NCBI GenBank assembly: GCA_017531585.1
Contig: JAFXKT010000002.1
Span: 444,203-508,202 of the forward strand
Length of the DNA stretch: 64,000 nt
Direction of reading: 5' to 3'
Source: Candidatus Saccharimonadota bacterium
GTDB taxonomy: Bacteria > Patescibacteriota > Saccharimonadia > Saccharimonadales > Saccharimonadaceae
Shown: positions 16,101 to 23,877 of the stretch, piece after piece
How positions within the stretch are numbered: position 1 is the first letter of the stretch
Layout: the number at the start of each line of letters is the position of its first letter
Translations under genes and position numbers: made by a program
The notes under the pieces: generated by a model
Database searches by the model: none
Told to the model about the DNA's origin: nothing
What the model saw: only the letters and a program-made list of their open reading frames with translations

Positions 16101-18910
16101 CGCTGATTTGCAGTTTTAGTTAATGTAACTTGCGTATTTGGAACATCTCTATCATTACAGACCAAGACAATATCTACACTATCTGGAATATTGCTTGGGT
16201 TACGGTAATTCCAAACCTTAGCAACTGGAATATTGACATACTTTGTATTCGTAATCTGGAAACCATCTTTTTCGTTTCCAGTAATAGCAGATTCGTAATA
16301 ATACGACGAATCATAACCATGTGAGCTAGGCATGACTTCTTCTACTTCATAGCTGGCACACTTAGAAGTGCTTAGATTCGTCCAGCGTTCAGAGTATTCA
16401 TTATCAGCTGTAAGAGTTTTAGTCCCCTCTACGACTTTAGACTTGCCTTCATTTACGCAGTACAGAATAGCCTCAATAGATTCTGGGCGATCCGTATCGA
16501 TGTTATCGCCTTCATCATCCCAGCTCTTCCAAACAGGTATATCGATTATCTCTTCATTGGTAACAGTAAAGCCATTTGCGGCATCACCCGTATAGTGGAC
16601 CTTTAGCTTAAAATCGCCAGCAGCAGTACTATTCGTAAACATATCGCCGTCCTGATAAAGAGTAGTGCCGTCGGTAGATTCCTCGGCAATACCAAAGCTT
16701 CTACAATTACCACCCAAGATATTCGTGAAAGTGCCATTCCAGTCGTTTGCGGCGTTCAAAGTAAGCTCAGCGCGAGTCGAAGCATCATACATATATGGAT
16801 TCGTATCGCCATTATTGTCTTCGCAAAGAAGGACAACCTTGACCTCAAACTTCATAGCATCGACATCACTGCTGCGACCTGCCCAGGCCTTCTCTACTGG
16901 AATATCAATTGTCTTGATGTTATCTAGCTCAAGATTCCAGACTTTATTTTCACTATCCCAAGATGTCTTTGTACCAGCTGGAGAGAAAGAGCCATTATAG
17001 CCACGTTCGTAGACATAGTATTTATGATTAGAACATTCGTTATAATTACGATTAGACCAGCTATATTCCCAGTTGTTGCCTGGATTAAGAGTTGCATTAG
17101 CTACAACTTTATTCCTGTCGTCATCACAAACAAGATCGACCGATAGACTCTGAACATCAGGATTATCGCCAATCCATTCTTTTCTTACCTTTACGTCAAT
17201 GCCATGATAGTTATAAAGTTTCCAAGTTCCGTCTTCTTCAACTTCAATAGCAGTATAACCTTCAGGTACAGAAACTTCCGTTGCATAATAACCAGCCGGA
17301 TCATCGCAACCGCCTCTAATAATGCCAGTAAACTCGCCTTTCCAACCATTACCCTCATTCAGGGTAAGCTCAACGGAATTACCCTGGTCATCAAGAACTA
17401 CATTATCACCACACATTAGATTTACAACAATATATTCTGGACGATCCTCAAGATAGTTTTCGTCGCCAACCCAAATTTTTTCAACCGGAAGAGAGATTAA
17501 GTCGTCATTAATAAGAGCTTGAGATGTGATACGTCCAATAACTTTGCCACCAGAAGTCAAATCCGCAATCGTAACAGCGCCTTCAGTCATTTCATATGCG
17601 CTCGTCACGTCGTTTTGGTTAGCATCATACAAGGCAACCTCAAATGCCTTATATTCTACAAGTTCAAATTTGCCATTAATCTTCAAAAATGCTGGGAGAT
17701 TCATGAACGTAAAGTGCTCTGGACTATTTCCGCTAATCTGAAGCTTTTCATAGCGCTTAAATGTAGCCCAGGTGTCAGAAGTACTATTTGCAAGACGATA
17801 TCTGACATCAAAAGTAATATAACTTGGACGCTCGCCACCCTTATCGTTCCAAGTCTTCGTAGCATTTACGTGCGTCGTATAGAATTGGTTGTTAATGATA
17901 AATGCAGCCGTTTCGCCATTAGAAACATCTACGCTTTGATGATCGACAGTGCTACTGAAAGTGGATTCATACATCGCAGGAACTACAGTCTCTTCCGTAG
18001 ATACAGATAGACCACTACAAGAATAGTCATTCGTAACACCAAACAAATCACTCTTAACTTTATGGCAGCTAATGTTATTCTCGCCATTAGTATAGCTGTT
18101 GCCTTGATTCAAAGGAAAATTCCTCAAAACCTTGGTTGTACCATTATAAGAAACATTAACCGTAGCAGCAATCGAGATATTTGCAGAATGAGGAACAATA
18201 TCTGCACTCACGCTATTGTTATTAAAGACCATATAAAGGTCAGAGTTTTCATCAGTGTCATTCCAATGCTTTACGACAGAGACATTGAACTTTTCTTCAA
18301 CTGCAGTTTCATAAGTAATTTGGGAGAGATTCTGTGTATTATTATTGCCGTTTGACCAGATAATAAGATGCATGTTTTTGCCGACAGGAAGATTATTATT
18401 CTCTGCTAGAGTCAAAAGATCGCTCTTACTAACGCCACCAGCATCGCGTGTTGCGCCGTTGACCTGACCATCAGTAATAACATAGCCGTTATTGTAGCCA
18501 TACCAGCCCGGATTGTTCCAATTTGGGCCTGCACCAGCTTTACTGTTGGCATTATTGATCGCAATAGCAATTTGCTGATGAGTATAGCCATTAATCTGGC
18601 CATAATAGATAACCTTATAGACGAGCTTGTCTAGAGGCGTTGCATTCGACGTGTTAACATCAACATTCTTGATCTGGCTAGCATTGCCGGTAGGAACCGC
18701 TTTTGCGTGCCAAGAACAGTAGGCAGGCTTACCATCAACGGTAAAATAATTAGAGTAAAAATTACCGCTAGTGCCGCTATACTGCACGTTGATCGTTGCT
18801 GCAAAAGCAGAAAAATTGTTAATAACCAAAGTAACAGCAAACACGACCGCCGCCGTTACAAACGCTGCTGCGCCACACACTAGCGCACGCTTACGCATAA
18901 ACCTAACCAT
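13199..18910 (-). CDS. Giant cell-surface adhesin: thioester domain plus 16 Cna-B-like modules and sorting signal
   Basis: 1903 residues. A signal peptide (about 1-37, cleavage near AFA/ATI) precedes a domain with PAYCSW (Cys near 65) and THQQIAIAINN (Gln near 112), matching the Cys-Gln pair of thioester domains that bind host surfaces covalently. Sixteen modules follow, each starting with a [VA]xKxW strand and mostly ending ITN; Lys and Asn in these places plus a VxE strand form isopeptide bonds in Cna-B domains. Fourteen modules also carry one Cys pair (for example LFCGP...ESCVE); modules 2 and 12 do not. The C-terminus NPETSDN, a hydrophobic segment and KRFFGRR form a sorting signal of NPxTx type. 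GGGAG 7 nt upstream fixes the start. Likely a stalk-like attachment protein. Confidence 0.92.
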   Translation of the reverse strand: MVRFMRKRALVCGAAAFVTAAVVFAVTLVINNFSAFAATINVQYSGTSGNFYSNYFTVDGKPAYCSWHAKAVPTGNASQIKNVDVNTSNATPLDKLVYKVIYYGQINGYTHQQIAIAINNANSKAGAGPNWNNPGWYGYNNGYVITDGQVNGATRDAGGVSKSDLLTLAENNNLPVGKNMHLIIWSNGNNNTQNLSQITYETAVEEKFNVSVVKHWNDTDENSDLYMVFNNNSVSADIVPHSANISIAATVNVSYNGTTKVLRNFPLNQGNSYTNGENNISCHKVKSDLFGVTNDYSCSGLSVSTEETVVPAMYESTFSSTVDHQSVDVSNGETAAFIINNQFYTTHVNATKTWNDKGGERPSYITFDVRYRLANSTSDTWATFKRYEKLQISGNSPEHFTFMNLPAFLKINGKFELVEYKAFEVALYDANQNDVTSAYEMTEGAVTIADLTSGGKVIGRITSQALINDDLISLPVEKIWVGDENYLEDRPEYIVVNLMCGDNVVLDDQGNSVELTLNEGNGWKGEFTGIIRGGCDDPAGYYATEVSVPEGYTAIEVEEDGTWKLYNYHGIDVKVRKEWIGDNPDVQSLSVDLVCDDDRNKVVANATLNPGNNWEYSWSNRNYNECSNHKYYVYERGYNGSFSPAGTKTSWDSENKVWNLELDNIKTIDIPVEKAWAGRSSDVDAMKFEVKVVLLCEDNNGDTNPYMYDASTRAELTLNAANDWNGTFTNILGGNCRSFGIAEESTDGTTLYQDGDMFTNSTAAGDFKLKVHYTGDAANGFTVTNEEIIDIPVWKSWDDEGDNIDTDRPESIEAILYCVNEGKSKVVEGTKTLTADNEYSERWTNLSTSKCASYEVEEVMPSSHGYDSSYYYESAITGNEKDGFQITNTKYVNIPVAKVWNYRNPSNIPDSVDIVLVCNDRDVPNTQVTLTKTANQRPDGAWFYDGYKGLKASDCPASEHAAYTHHGYTVREIIPQGASYNATVTSVRDGTVIIKNNEEFTIPVEKVWDSNRSDDDLPDEVEVSLFCGPYSVETITLKKSEDWRGEFGPLTTESCVEPERYEFFVVENTEIPGFIATIDGNADDGFTITNTEYTHLEVHKTWDKRDTTQTPASLQLQLVCKDGGDTTTIGNPVNITESDGWSYDFTNLKTSACSNYDVEEYLRYAYNFEETNHSLVDSTVDLTNKEIIYIPVEKAWTISEGTNTPDEIEVSLYCGATDDANNFRQTITLEKRFDYYGLFGPFMYDECTAGYNVTEDTELDGFESVVVANDDGSFTITNTEHTDLSVRKNWVVTSGKQVELPRSVTVALWCETTDSEVADKRIRLNRPNYQGGWSNLNVDDCENYGVREVAADGSTILSTVGDRYNNYFFFGGVSGSAAEGFTITNSYDGVDIDGEKTWIYTDNYGNTQTVSKRPTQVTVNLLQNNVVIDTQVVTADASGKWNYNFDGYPRYDANGNAYSYAVDEVEFAYYEKTIDGYNITNQYAPEYTSVTAAKDWATLKDTQLPEQVEVRLYCGETDLERPQYITKASNWAAVSWNNLDASACEAGYSVKEVLPEDSEFASSVRVGSNNEYTFTNAETVDVPVKKEWVKKQSTALPESVTVGLFCELNNNKTKLDEQLLSEANNWSYTWAGRNVKNDNCVGGAYIVDEISTVENFKKTSVDYTASTGYTIVNTELTSQKVIKVWEGDTAQDRPGSITADLMCGNTIIDTVELSEANNADGDNTWEYNWDNLLVSDCAQGYSVRESVNVPNYKTSTETLEDGTVVITNRHTTDVKVIKVWKNDSKEDRPGYIEASLLCGDKTIDTVKLSEENNLDGDDTWEYTWKDLYVSDCKQGYSVTESIDIPNYHKTIKKLEDGTFEITNELDNPETSDNKILGIGSIAGLSVAVLGAGVFVSKRFFGRR

Positions 18911-18955
18911 ACTTTTTCTCCCAAAATTTGTATGTTTATTTTTGACCTTTAATAC

Positions 18956-18990
18956 TTAAATTTTAGCATAAGCATTTTAGAATTGCAATA
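18956..18990 (-). promoter_or_regulatory. Promoter of the giant adhesin gene
   Basis: Read on the minus strand, TTGCAA lies upstream of GCTTATGCTAAAAT, an extended -10 (TGCTAAAAT). The GCTTATGCTA form recurs before several genes in the window. Confidence 0.6.
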
Positions 18991-19052
18991 CTTTCGAGAC
19001 ATTTTTTATTGCAATTTTCGCCCCTGAAACTTCGGGAACTTCTCTCTGCTCT

Positions 19053-19083
19053 CAAAAAAAATCCGCCCCTTTCGGAGCGGATT
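19053..19083 (-). terminator. Terminator of glyS
   Basis: AATCCGC and GCGGATT form the stem just after the stop, followed on the minus strand by TTTTTTT. Confidence 0.75.
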
Positions 19084-19087
19084 ATTT

Positions 19088-20410
19088 TTATAGTTCAGCA
19101 ATCTTTACACGAACTTGCTCGGTTGTATCGCGGTCACGAATTGTTACAGAATCGTCTTCCAAAGAATCAAAATCTACAACAACACACTTTGGCGTACCAA
19201 TCTCATCCTGTTTGAGATAGCGCTTACCAATGTTGCCAGAATCGTCCCAAGTGACATTGCCATATTTCTTGCGAAGAAGATCATAGACCTCGCGAGCCTT
19301 ATTAACTAGCTCTGGCTTGTTCTTTAGAAGTGGCGACACGCAGAAGCGATATGGCGCCAAATTCTCTGGCAAAGCCAAAATCGTGCGCTTCTTGCCGTCT
19401 TTTTCTTCTACTTTGTATGCGCAGCTTAGAACTGCGAGAAGCAAACGCTCAACACCAATCGAAGGCTCAATAACATGAGGAACAAAACGTTCGCCACCAC
19501 CCTTTGGAATATATTCCATGCTCTTGTTGCTTGCCTTCTGGATATTCATAAGGTCGAAATCCGTGCGGTATGCTAGGCCCATAAGCTCTTCCTGGCCGTT
19601 TGGATAATCAAACATAATATCAATCGTATGCTTAGAATAATGCGCACGATCTTCTGGGGCAACCTCAAAGTCATGAATCATATTAGCATCAAGGCCCATC
19701 TCTTCGGTCAAGAACTTATGATAGGCATCATGTAGCTGTTTGAAGTTTTCTTCCCAAGTTGACGGATCGATAAAATACTCGATCTCCATCTGTTCGCATT
19801 CGCGGTCGCGCAAGACAAAATCGCGAGGCGAAATTTCGTTACGAAAAGCTTTACCTTGCTGAGCAAGACCAAATGGCAAATCTGGATAAATCGTATCAAC
19901 TACGTTCTTGTAGTTCGTAAAGATACCCTGAGCAGTCTCTGGACGTAGATACGCGATAGAAGAATCATCGTCAACAGGGCCAACATGTGTCTGGAACATC
20001 ATGTTAAACTTGCGAATATCACTCCAGTTAACCTTGCCGCAAGTTGGACACTTTGCGTTCTTTGCTTTAAATTCTTCTGTTGAAATGCTTTCGTTTGCGC
20101 CCTCAACAAGCTTGTCTGCACGGAAACGACCGTGGCACTCGTTGCATTCTACAAGTGGGTCTGCAAAAGTTGCTGTGTGACCAGAGGCCTCCCACGTCTT
20201 TGGGTTCATAATAATAGCCGCGTCGACACCGTACATGTCGTCACGACCTTCTACCCAGTAGTTCCACCAGGTATTCATGATGCGGCGCTTCAACGCGACA
20301 CCAAGAGGACCAAAATCCCAGGTACCAGCCATACCGCCATAAACGTCAGAGCCTTGCCAAATGAAGCCACGACGTTTACACAAACTTACTATATCTTCCA
20401 TTTTTGCCAT
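19088..20410 (-). CDS. glyS: Glycyl-tRNA synthetase, single-chain class II type
   Basis: 440 residues. It charges tRNA-Gly. FGPLGVALKRRI and MFQTHVGPV...LRPETAQGIF (motif 2 region), FRNEISPRDFVLRDREC, and the motif 3 region VEPS-like HVIEPSIGVERLLLA are clear. A CNEC...CPTC zinc site is inserted near residues 85-125. The length suits the bacterial alpha2 enzyme rather than the GlyQ/GlyS heterotetramer. ATG 20410 (MAKMEDIV) is chosen; TATAAT lies 9 nt upstream and a longer frame would run through the promoter. Confidence 0.95.
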   Translation of the reverse strand: MAKMEDIVSLCKRRGFIWQGSDVYGGMAGTWDFGPLGVALKRRIMNTWWNYWVEGRDDMYGVDAAIIMNPKTWEASGHTATFADPLVECNECHGRFRADKLVEGANESISTEEFKAKNAKCPTCGKVNWSDIRKFNMMFQTHVGPVDDDSSIAYLRPETAQGIFTNYKNVVDTIYPDLPFGLAQQGKAFRNEISPRDFVLRDRECEQMEIEYFIDPSTWEENFKQLHDAYHKFLTEEMGLDANMIHDFEVAPEDRAHYSKHTIDIMFDYPNGQEELMGLAYRTDFDLMNIQKASNKSMEYIPKGGGERFVPHVIEPSIGVERLLLAVLSCAYKVEEKDGKKRTILALPENLAPYRFCVSPLLKNKPELVNKAREVYDLLRKKYGNVTWDDSGNIGKRYLKQDEIGTPKCVVVDFDSLEDDSVTIRDRDTTEQVRVKIAEL

Positions 20411-20447
20411 AACATTCCTATTATATAACAGATACGAATAAAGCCAA

Positions 20448-20474
20448 AATCCCACAAGTCTTCCTTGTGGGATT
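20448..20474 (-). terminator. Terminator of the 20491 gene
   Basis: AATCCCACAAG pairs perfectly with CTTGTGGGATT around a five-base loop, upstream of the glyS promoter. Confidence 0.7.
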
Positions 20475-20490
20475 ACTCATATTTTAAGCT

Positions 20491-20994
20491 TTAGGCAGCT
20501 ACGCTAAACTTTGCCAAAATTGCGTTGTATTCTTGCGTCTGATAATCAAGACTTTTGATCTGTGGCGAAAGCCTAATCTGGTAAGTTGCGCCATTTTTGA
20601 GCGTAAACTCAATCATTGCACCGCCCATAACTTTCTTAACGCTAATACTCTGCATATCGCTATAAAGCACATAGAATAGTTGCGAACCTTCAATGACCTG
20701 CGCAGTATTCCATTTCTTGAATACACCCTTTTTCTTGACTGCAAGTGCACCAATACCAGTTTCTGTAACGTCTAGCATTATAAACAAATAGCGTTCGGGA
20801 AACAAAGTTTGTTTAGAGCTGTTAGCCTGAACTGCGTTACCAATTGCGTAACCTACAAGACCACCACCATAGTAAGCGCCACTTGCGCTCTGAACTACCT
20901 GATCTGACGCAAAGACATAATGGTTTTCTGAGCCGTGGCAACCCATCGATTGAAAAGTAGCCGCTGCCGACTGAAGTGTATCAAATTGTTCCAT
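20491..20994 (-). CDS. Hypothetical protein, possibly PH-like
   Basis: 167 residues. A glycine-rich stretch (SASGAYYGGGLVGYAIGNAV) could be a short membrane hairpin. The C-terminal 100 residues alternate short strands (YLFIMLDVTETGIGALAVKKK, MIEFTLKNGATYQIRL) with a final helix, which suggests a PH/GRAM-like beta barrel, but this is only a visual impression. A TATAAT box ends 8 nt before the ATG, inside the recO 3' region, so it may be transcribed both with recO and alone. Confidence 0.7.
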   Translation of the reverse strand: MEQFDTLQSAAATFQSMGCHGSENHYVFASDQVVQSASGAYYGGGLVGYAIGNAVQANSSKQTLFPERYLFIMLDVTETGIGALAVKKKGVFKKWNTAQVIEGSQLFYVLYSDMQSISVKKVMGGAMIEFTLKNGATYQIRLSPQIKSLDYQTQEYNAILAKFSVAA

Positions 20995-21003
20995 ATATTT
21001 TTA

Positions 21004-21723
21004 TTATATCTTAGTCGAACGTTCTACGCATTTTACAATATACAAAATCTCGTCAATCAAATCGTCCGCCCCTTTAACTTTGAGCGCTAGTTCCGCCTGC
21101 CCGGTCTGCATAATACGCATGAGCTTTATATGCTCAGCATTAACCCTACCAGCCTTCGCCGGCATCAATGCTACACTTTCTTCATCCCAATAATATCTAC
21201 CGTCCGCCACCAATTTGTCGCCATTCGCATCAAAGCTCAGATTCACGTCTTCGCCACTCGCCTTGACCAAATTCAAGCCCCACCAAGCCCTTAGAACATC
21301 CTTCCAACGCCCAGAGCCTTCTTCTACGCGCTTCTGCATCGCACGGAAGCTCTGCTGCACAATATCAAAGAAATCTGGCGAATCCACGTGCTCTGCGCGC
21401 GCATTTACCGCTCGCATCAGCTCGCCGCCTTGTTCAATCAAATCCAAATCTTTAACCAAGCCGTCATAATACTCCAAAAGTCTCGCGCCAGTCAAAATCC
21501 CCAGCTCACCACGTCCGTTATGAATCAAAACATCTGATACTGAAAACAATTCGATACCACCCGCCAGCCTAGATTTTTCTTTCCTCGCACCACGCGCAAT
21601 CACGCTACGTTTTCCGTCTGGCGTCAAAAGCTGCAAAATCCTATCCGCCTCGCCGTAGTCCGTACGCCTTAAAACGATTGCTCGCGTCCTAGTATCTCGA
21701 CCGGTATTTTGTTTATCAGTCAT
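21004..21723 (-). CDS. recO: DNA repair protein RecO
   Basis: 239 residues. RecO helps load RecA onto single strands coated with SSB. The N-terminal OB-fold reads RTRAIVLRRTDYGEADRILQLLTPDGKRSVIARGARK, followed by LEYYDGLVKDLDLI and a helical C-terminus. The family zinc cysteines are not evident. The ATG overlaps the end of the response-regulator gene by 8 nt, so the three genes 22782 to 21004 form one translationally coupled operon. Confidence 0.88.
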   Translation of the reverse strand: MTDKQNTGRDTRTRAIVLRRTDYGEADRILQLLTPDGKRSVIARGARKEKSRLAGGIELFSVSDVLIHNGRGELGILTGARLLEYYDGLVKDLDLIEQGGELMRAVNARAEHVDSPDFFDIVQQSFRAMQKRVEEGSGRWKDVLRAWWGLNLVKASGEDVNLSFDANGDKLVADGRYYWDEESVALMPAKAGRVNAEHIKLMRIMQTGQAELALKVKGADDLIDEILYIVKCVERSTKI

Positions 21724-22081
21724 TCGTCGCCTCCGTCAGACTATATTTCACCATGTCAAGCAGCGATCTTGGCGTCATTGTTGCTTTATTTAGATACCCC
21801 GCAATCCCATATTCTTTCGAAAAATCCCCCATCTCAACGCTGGACACCAAAAGCACCGGAACCTTCTCAAGCTCCGCGAAGCTGCGCATTTCATGAATCA
21901 CAGCAAAGCCAGTCGGCCCAGTCAAAAGCACGTCCAAGAGAACAAGATCTGGCACCTGTTCATCCATTGCCGCAATCGCCTCCACACCATCATGAAAGCA
22001 AGACAAATCATAGCCCTTCAAAATGCGCTTGTAATAGCTCTCCCAGCCCCTATCGTCCTCAATTACAAAAACCTTTTTCAT
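21716..22081 (-). CDS. Stand-alone response regulator receiver domain
   Basis: 121 residues, a single CheY-like domain. The acidic pocket is E8-D9-D10 (VFVIEDD), the phosphate acceptor is D50 (DLVLLDVLL), the switch Ser is S80 (LLVSS) and the conserved Lys is K99 (GYLNKAT). There is no output domain, so it must act by protein contact. Its ATG shares one base with the stop of the kinase gene (TAATG), a tight coupling that supports a cognate pair. Confidence 0.9.
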   Translation of the reverse strand: MKKVFVIEDDRGWESYYKRILKGYDLSCFHDGVEAIAAMDEQVPDLVLLDVLLTGPTGFAVIHEMRSFAELEKVPVLLVSSVEMGDFSKEYGIAGYLNKATMTPRSLLDMVKYSLTEATND

Positions 22082-22782
22082 TAGACCAAACTTAGCTGAC
22101 CACTAACATTAAGCTCGACGTAAAAACTCGTTCCGTCGCGATGACGAACCAAGCCAAATTTACCATTCATATAATTCGTAAACTTCGCTGCAATATAAAG
22201 CCCAAGCCCAGAACTTCCAGGACGCATCGAAATATCCATCGGGCGGCCAACCAAACCCTTCCTAATCTCACGCCAAATCTTCGTTGGAATTGCCGGCCCA
22301 TAATCCCGCACCTCGACACGAATCCTATCCGCGCTTTTATCCGAAATAATAATCTCGCTCGGCAAATCCTCGCCACCGTAATTCATAGCGTTGATACAAA
22401 AATTATATAAAACCGAATAGAGTAACTGCGGATTCGCAATCACGAGACGCCTACGATTCCTGTAATAAACTTTAAGCTCGCGACGATTAAACTGGAACAG
22501 CTTCCAAAGCTCATTCACAACATCATCGCAAACCACGCGTGGGTTAACTGGCTCCATCTCGAACAAAGCATCATCAAGACGAGCGACCTTTATCATATCT
22601 TCAACCTGGCGAAGCGCACGTTCGCTAGTCGCAGCAATCTGGCGCCCAATTTCGTTGACGCCTTCTTTCGAATCTTCAAGCTCTAGAGATAAGGCAAGCT
22701 GCCGCATCAAACTAAGCGGCGCTTTTAGCTCGTGCGCAACAACGATTGCGCCAGAATTAGCGCTAAATACCTCACTCTCCAT
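22081..22782 (-). CDS. Minimal histidine kinase without sensor domain
   Basis: 233 residues. VAHELKAPLSLMRQ is the H-box (phosphorylated His17), NFCINAMNYGG the N-box, RDYGPAIP the G1 box and SSGLGLYIAAKF the G2 box. No membrane segment, PAS or HAMP domain precedes the H-box, which starts only 16 residues in. The input must therefore come from another protein. TAGAAT at 22789-22794 lies exactly 6 nt before the ATG, implying a leaderless mRNA for the operon with the response regulator and recO. Confidence 0.88.
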   Translation of the reverse strand: MESEVFSANSGAIVVAHELKAPLSLMRQLALSLELEDSKEGVNEIGRQIAATSERALRQVEDMIKVARLDDALFEMEPVNPRVVCDDVVNELWKLFQFNRRELKVYYRNRRRLVIANPQLLYSVLYNFCINAMNYGGEDLPSEIIISDKSADRIRVEVRDYGPAIPTKIWREIRKGLVGRPMDISMRPGSSGLGLYIAAKFTNYMNGKFGLVRHRDGTSFYVELNVSGQLSLV

Positions 22783-22833
22783 GTCTCTATTCTACACCAA
22801 AAAGAATCAAAGAGAATCCCCCCTGTAAATTTT

Positions 22834-23619
22834 CTAGAACATATTATTGCGTTTGAGACTCTTCAAAACGAGCTCATAATCGTCTTTGTAAGTATCTGCA
22901 TCGGTCTGCAAGATTGCAGTCTTATCGTTGATTTCTACAAGCACAACGCTACCTGTAATACCTTCATCGATCGTACCGTCATAGCGAATCATCGAGACGC
23001 CATTGTCGGACTTTGTCGTACCGCCAACAACAGCCGTCAAACCTTCATTGTTATTGTATTCTGCCTGAACCTCGGTATATTGACGATCGACAATCTTTAG
23101 TCTCAAGGCATAACGCGAGCTTTCCTTATCGGTTGGCAAAACTTCAGAAGGTCTAAAGTATGCAGAATATTCACTACGGTTCGAACCGTCTTCGTCTACG
23201 TAAACACTCCAAGTTCTTGGATAAGTAAAGCTTAGCGCGCCCAAATCGCTCGGAACACCCTTGAATTCAATAAATGGTTTCTTGTCTTCTTCGAGATAGC
23301 GAGCATCATCTTCTTGCTGCTGCTCAAGCTTGCCAGATTCAATTGCTTTTGCAGTCCAAGAATCGCTATTTAGATCGATATCGCGGGATTTCAAGAAGAA
23401 AATCAACAGTGCGATAATTGCAGCCGACGCAAGCAAACAACCAATAACAAGCGCAATAAGCCTTCCGAGAGCGCCAGAATCACGGCGTTTAAACTTAGAC
23501 GTATCAAGATCACCGCCAGGCTGCATATTGGCAGGATGTTTTACAGTGGGATTATTAACACCCACATTTGGAGCTGAACCATAAGGGTTCGCATAAGGAT
23601 TAACCGAATTCGGATTCAT
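22834..23619 (-). CDS. Hypothetical single-pass protein with extracellular PsbP-like domain
   Basis: 261 residues. An Asn/Pro-rich cytoplasmic start (NPNSVNPYANPYGSAP) leads to a membrane segment at about 51-75. The ectodomain includes LSFTYPRTWSVYVDEDG and ends DTYKDDYELVLKSLK, the pattern of PsbP-like/DUF1795 folds where a strand-turn FxYPxxW opens the domain. Ligand unknown. TATAAT at 23626-23631 lies 6 nt before the ATG (leaderless). It follows xseB but has its own promoter. Confidence 0.75.
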   Translation of the reverse strand: MNPNSVNPYANPYGSAPNVGVNNPTVKHPANMQPGGDLDTSKFKRRDSGALGRLIALVIGCLLASAAIIALLIFFLKSRDIDLNSDSWTAKAIESGKLEQQQEDDARYLEEDKKPFIEFKGVPSDLGALSFTYPRTWSVYVDEDGSNRSEYSAYFRPSEVLPTDKESSRYALRLKIVDRQYTEVQAEYNNNEGLTAVVGGTTKSDNGVSMIRYDGTIDEGITGSVVLVEINDKTAILQTDADTYKDDYELVLKSLKRNNMF

Positions 23620-23659
23620 AACAAAATTATATAAAAGCTAAAGCGATTTCGCAAGGCAA

Positions 23660-23866
23660 CTATTTACTAAAATCTTTGTCGATAACGGTGATTTCGTTCT
23701 TTAATTCATTCAAATCTTTCTCAATTTCTTGAGCCAAAGAATTGAGCTTTTTGTAACGATCAGCCGCTTCGTCGAGCTGAAATTCGTCCGAATAAAACCA
23801 ATCGACACCAGCTTTAAGCTCATCGATCTTTTTGCTAATTTTCTTATTGTCGCTGCTTGCTGCCAT
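23660..23866 (-). CDS. xseB: Exodeoxyribonuclease VII small subunit
   Basis: 68 residues, all helical: KKIDELKAGVDWF...LDEAADRYKKLNSLAQEIEKDLNELKNEI. The pattern of two long helices matches XseB, which binds the tail of XseA in large numbers. The position 11 nt after xseA with AAAGGA upstream supports the call, since sequence alone is weak for so short a protein. Confidence 0.85.
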   Translation of the reverse strand: MAASSDNKKISKKIDELKAGVDWFYSDEFQLDEAADRYKKLNSLAQEIEKDLNELKNEITVIDKDFSK

Positions 23867-23877
23867 GATAATCCTTT

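Noticed and set aside
17519-18010. A 163-residue plus-strand frame inside the giant adhesin gene
   Set aside because: It is a shadow of the repeat-rich gene on the other strand, without a start signal or domain.
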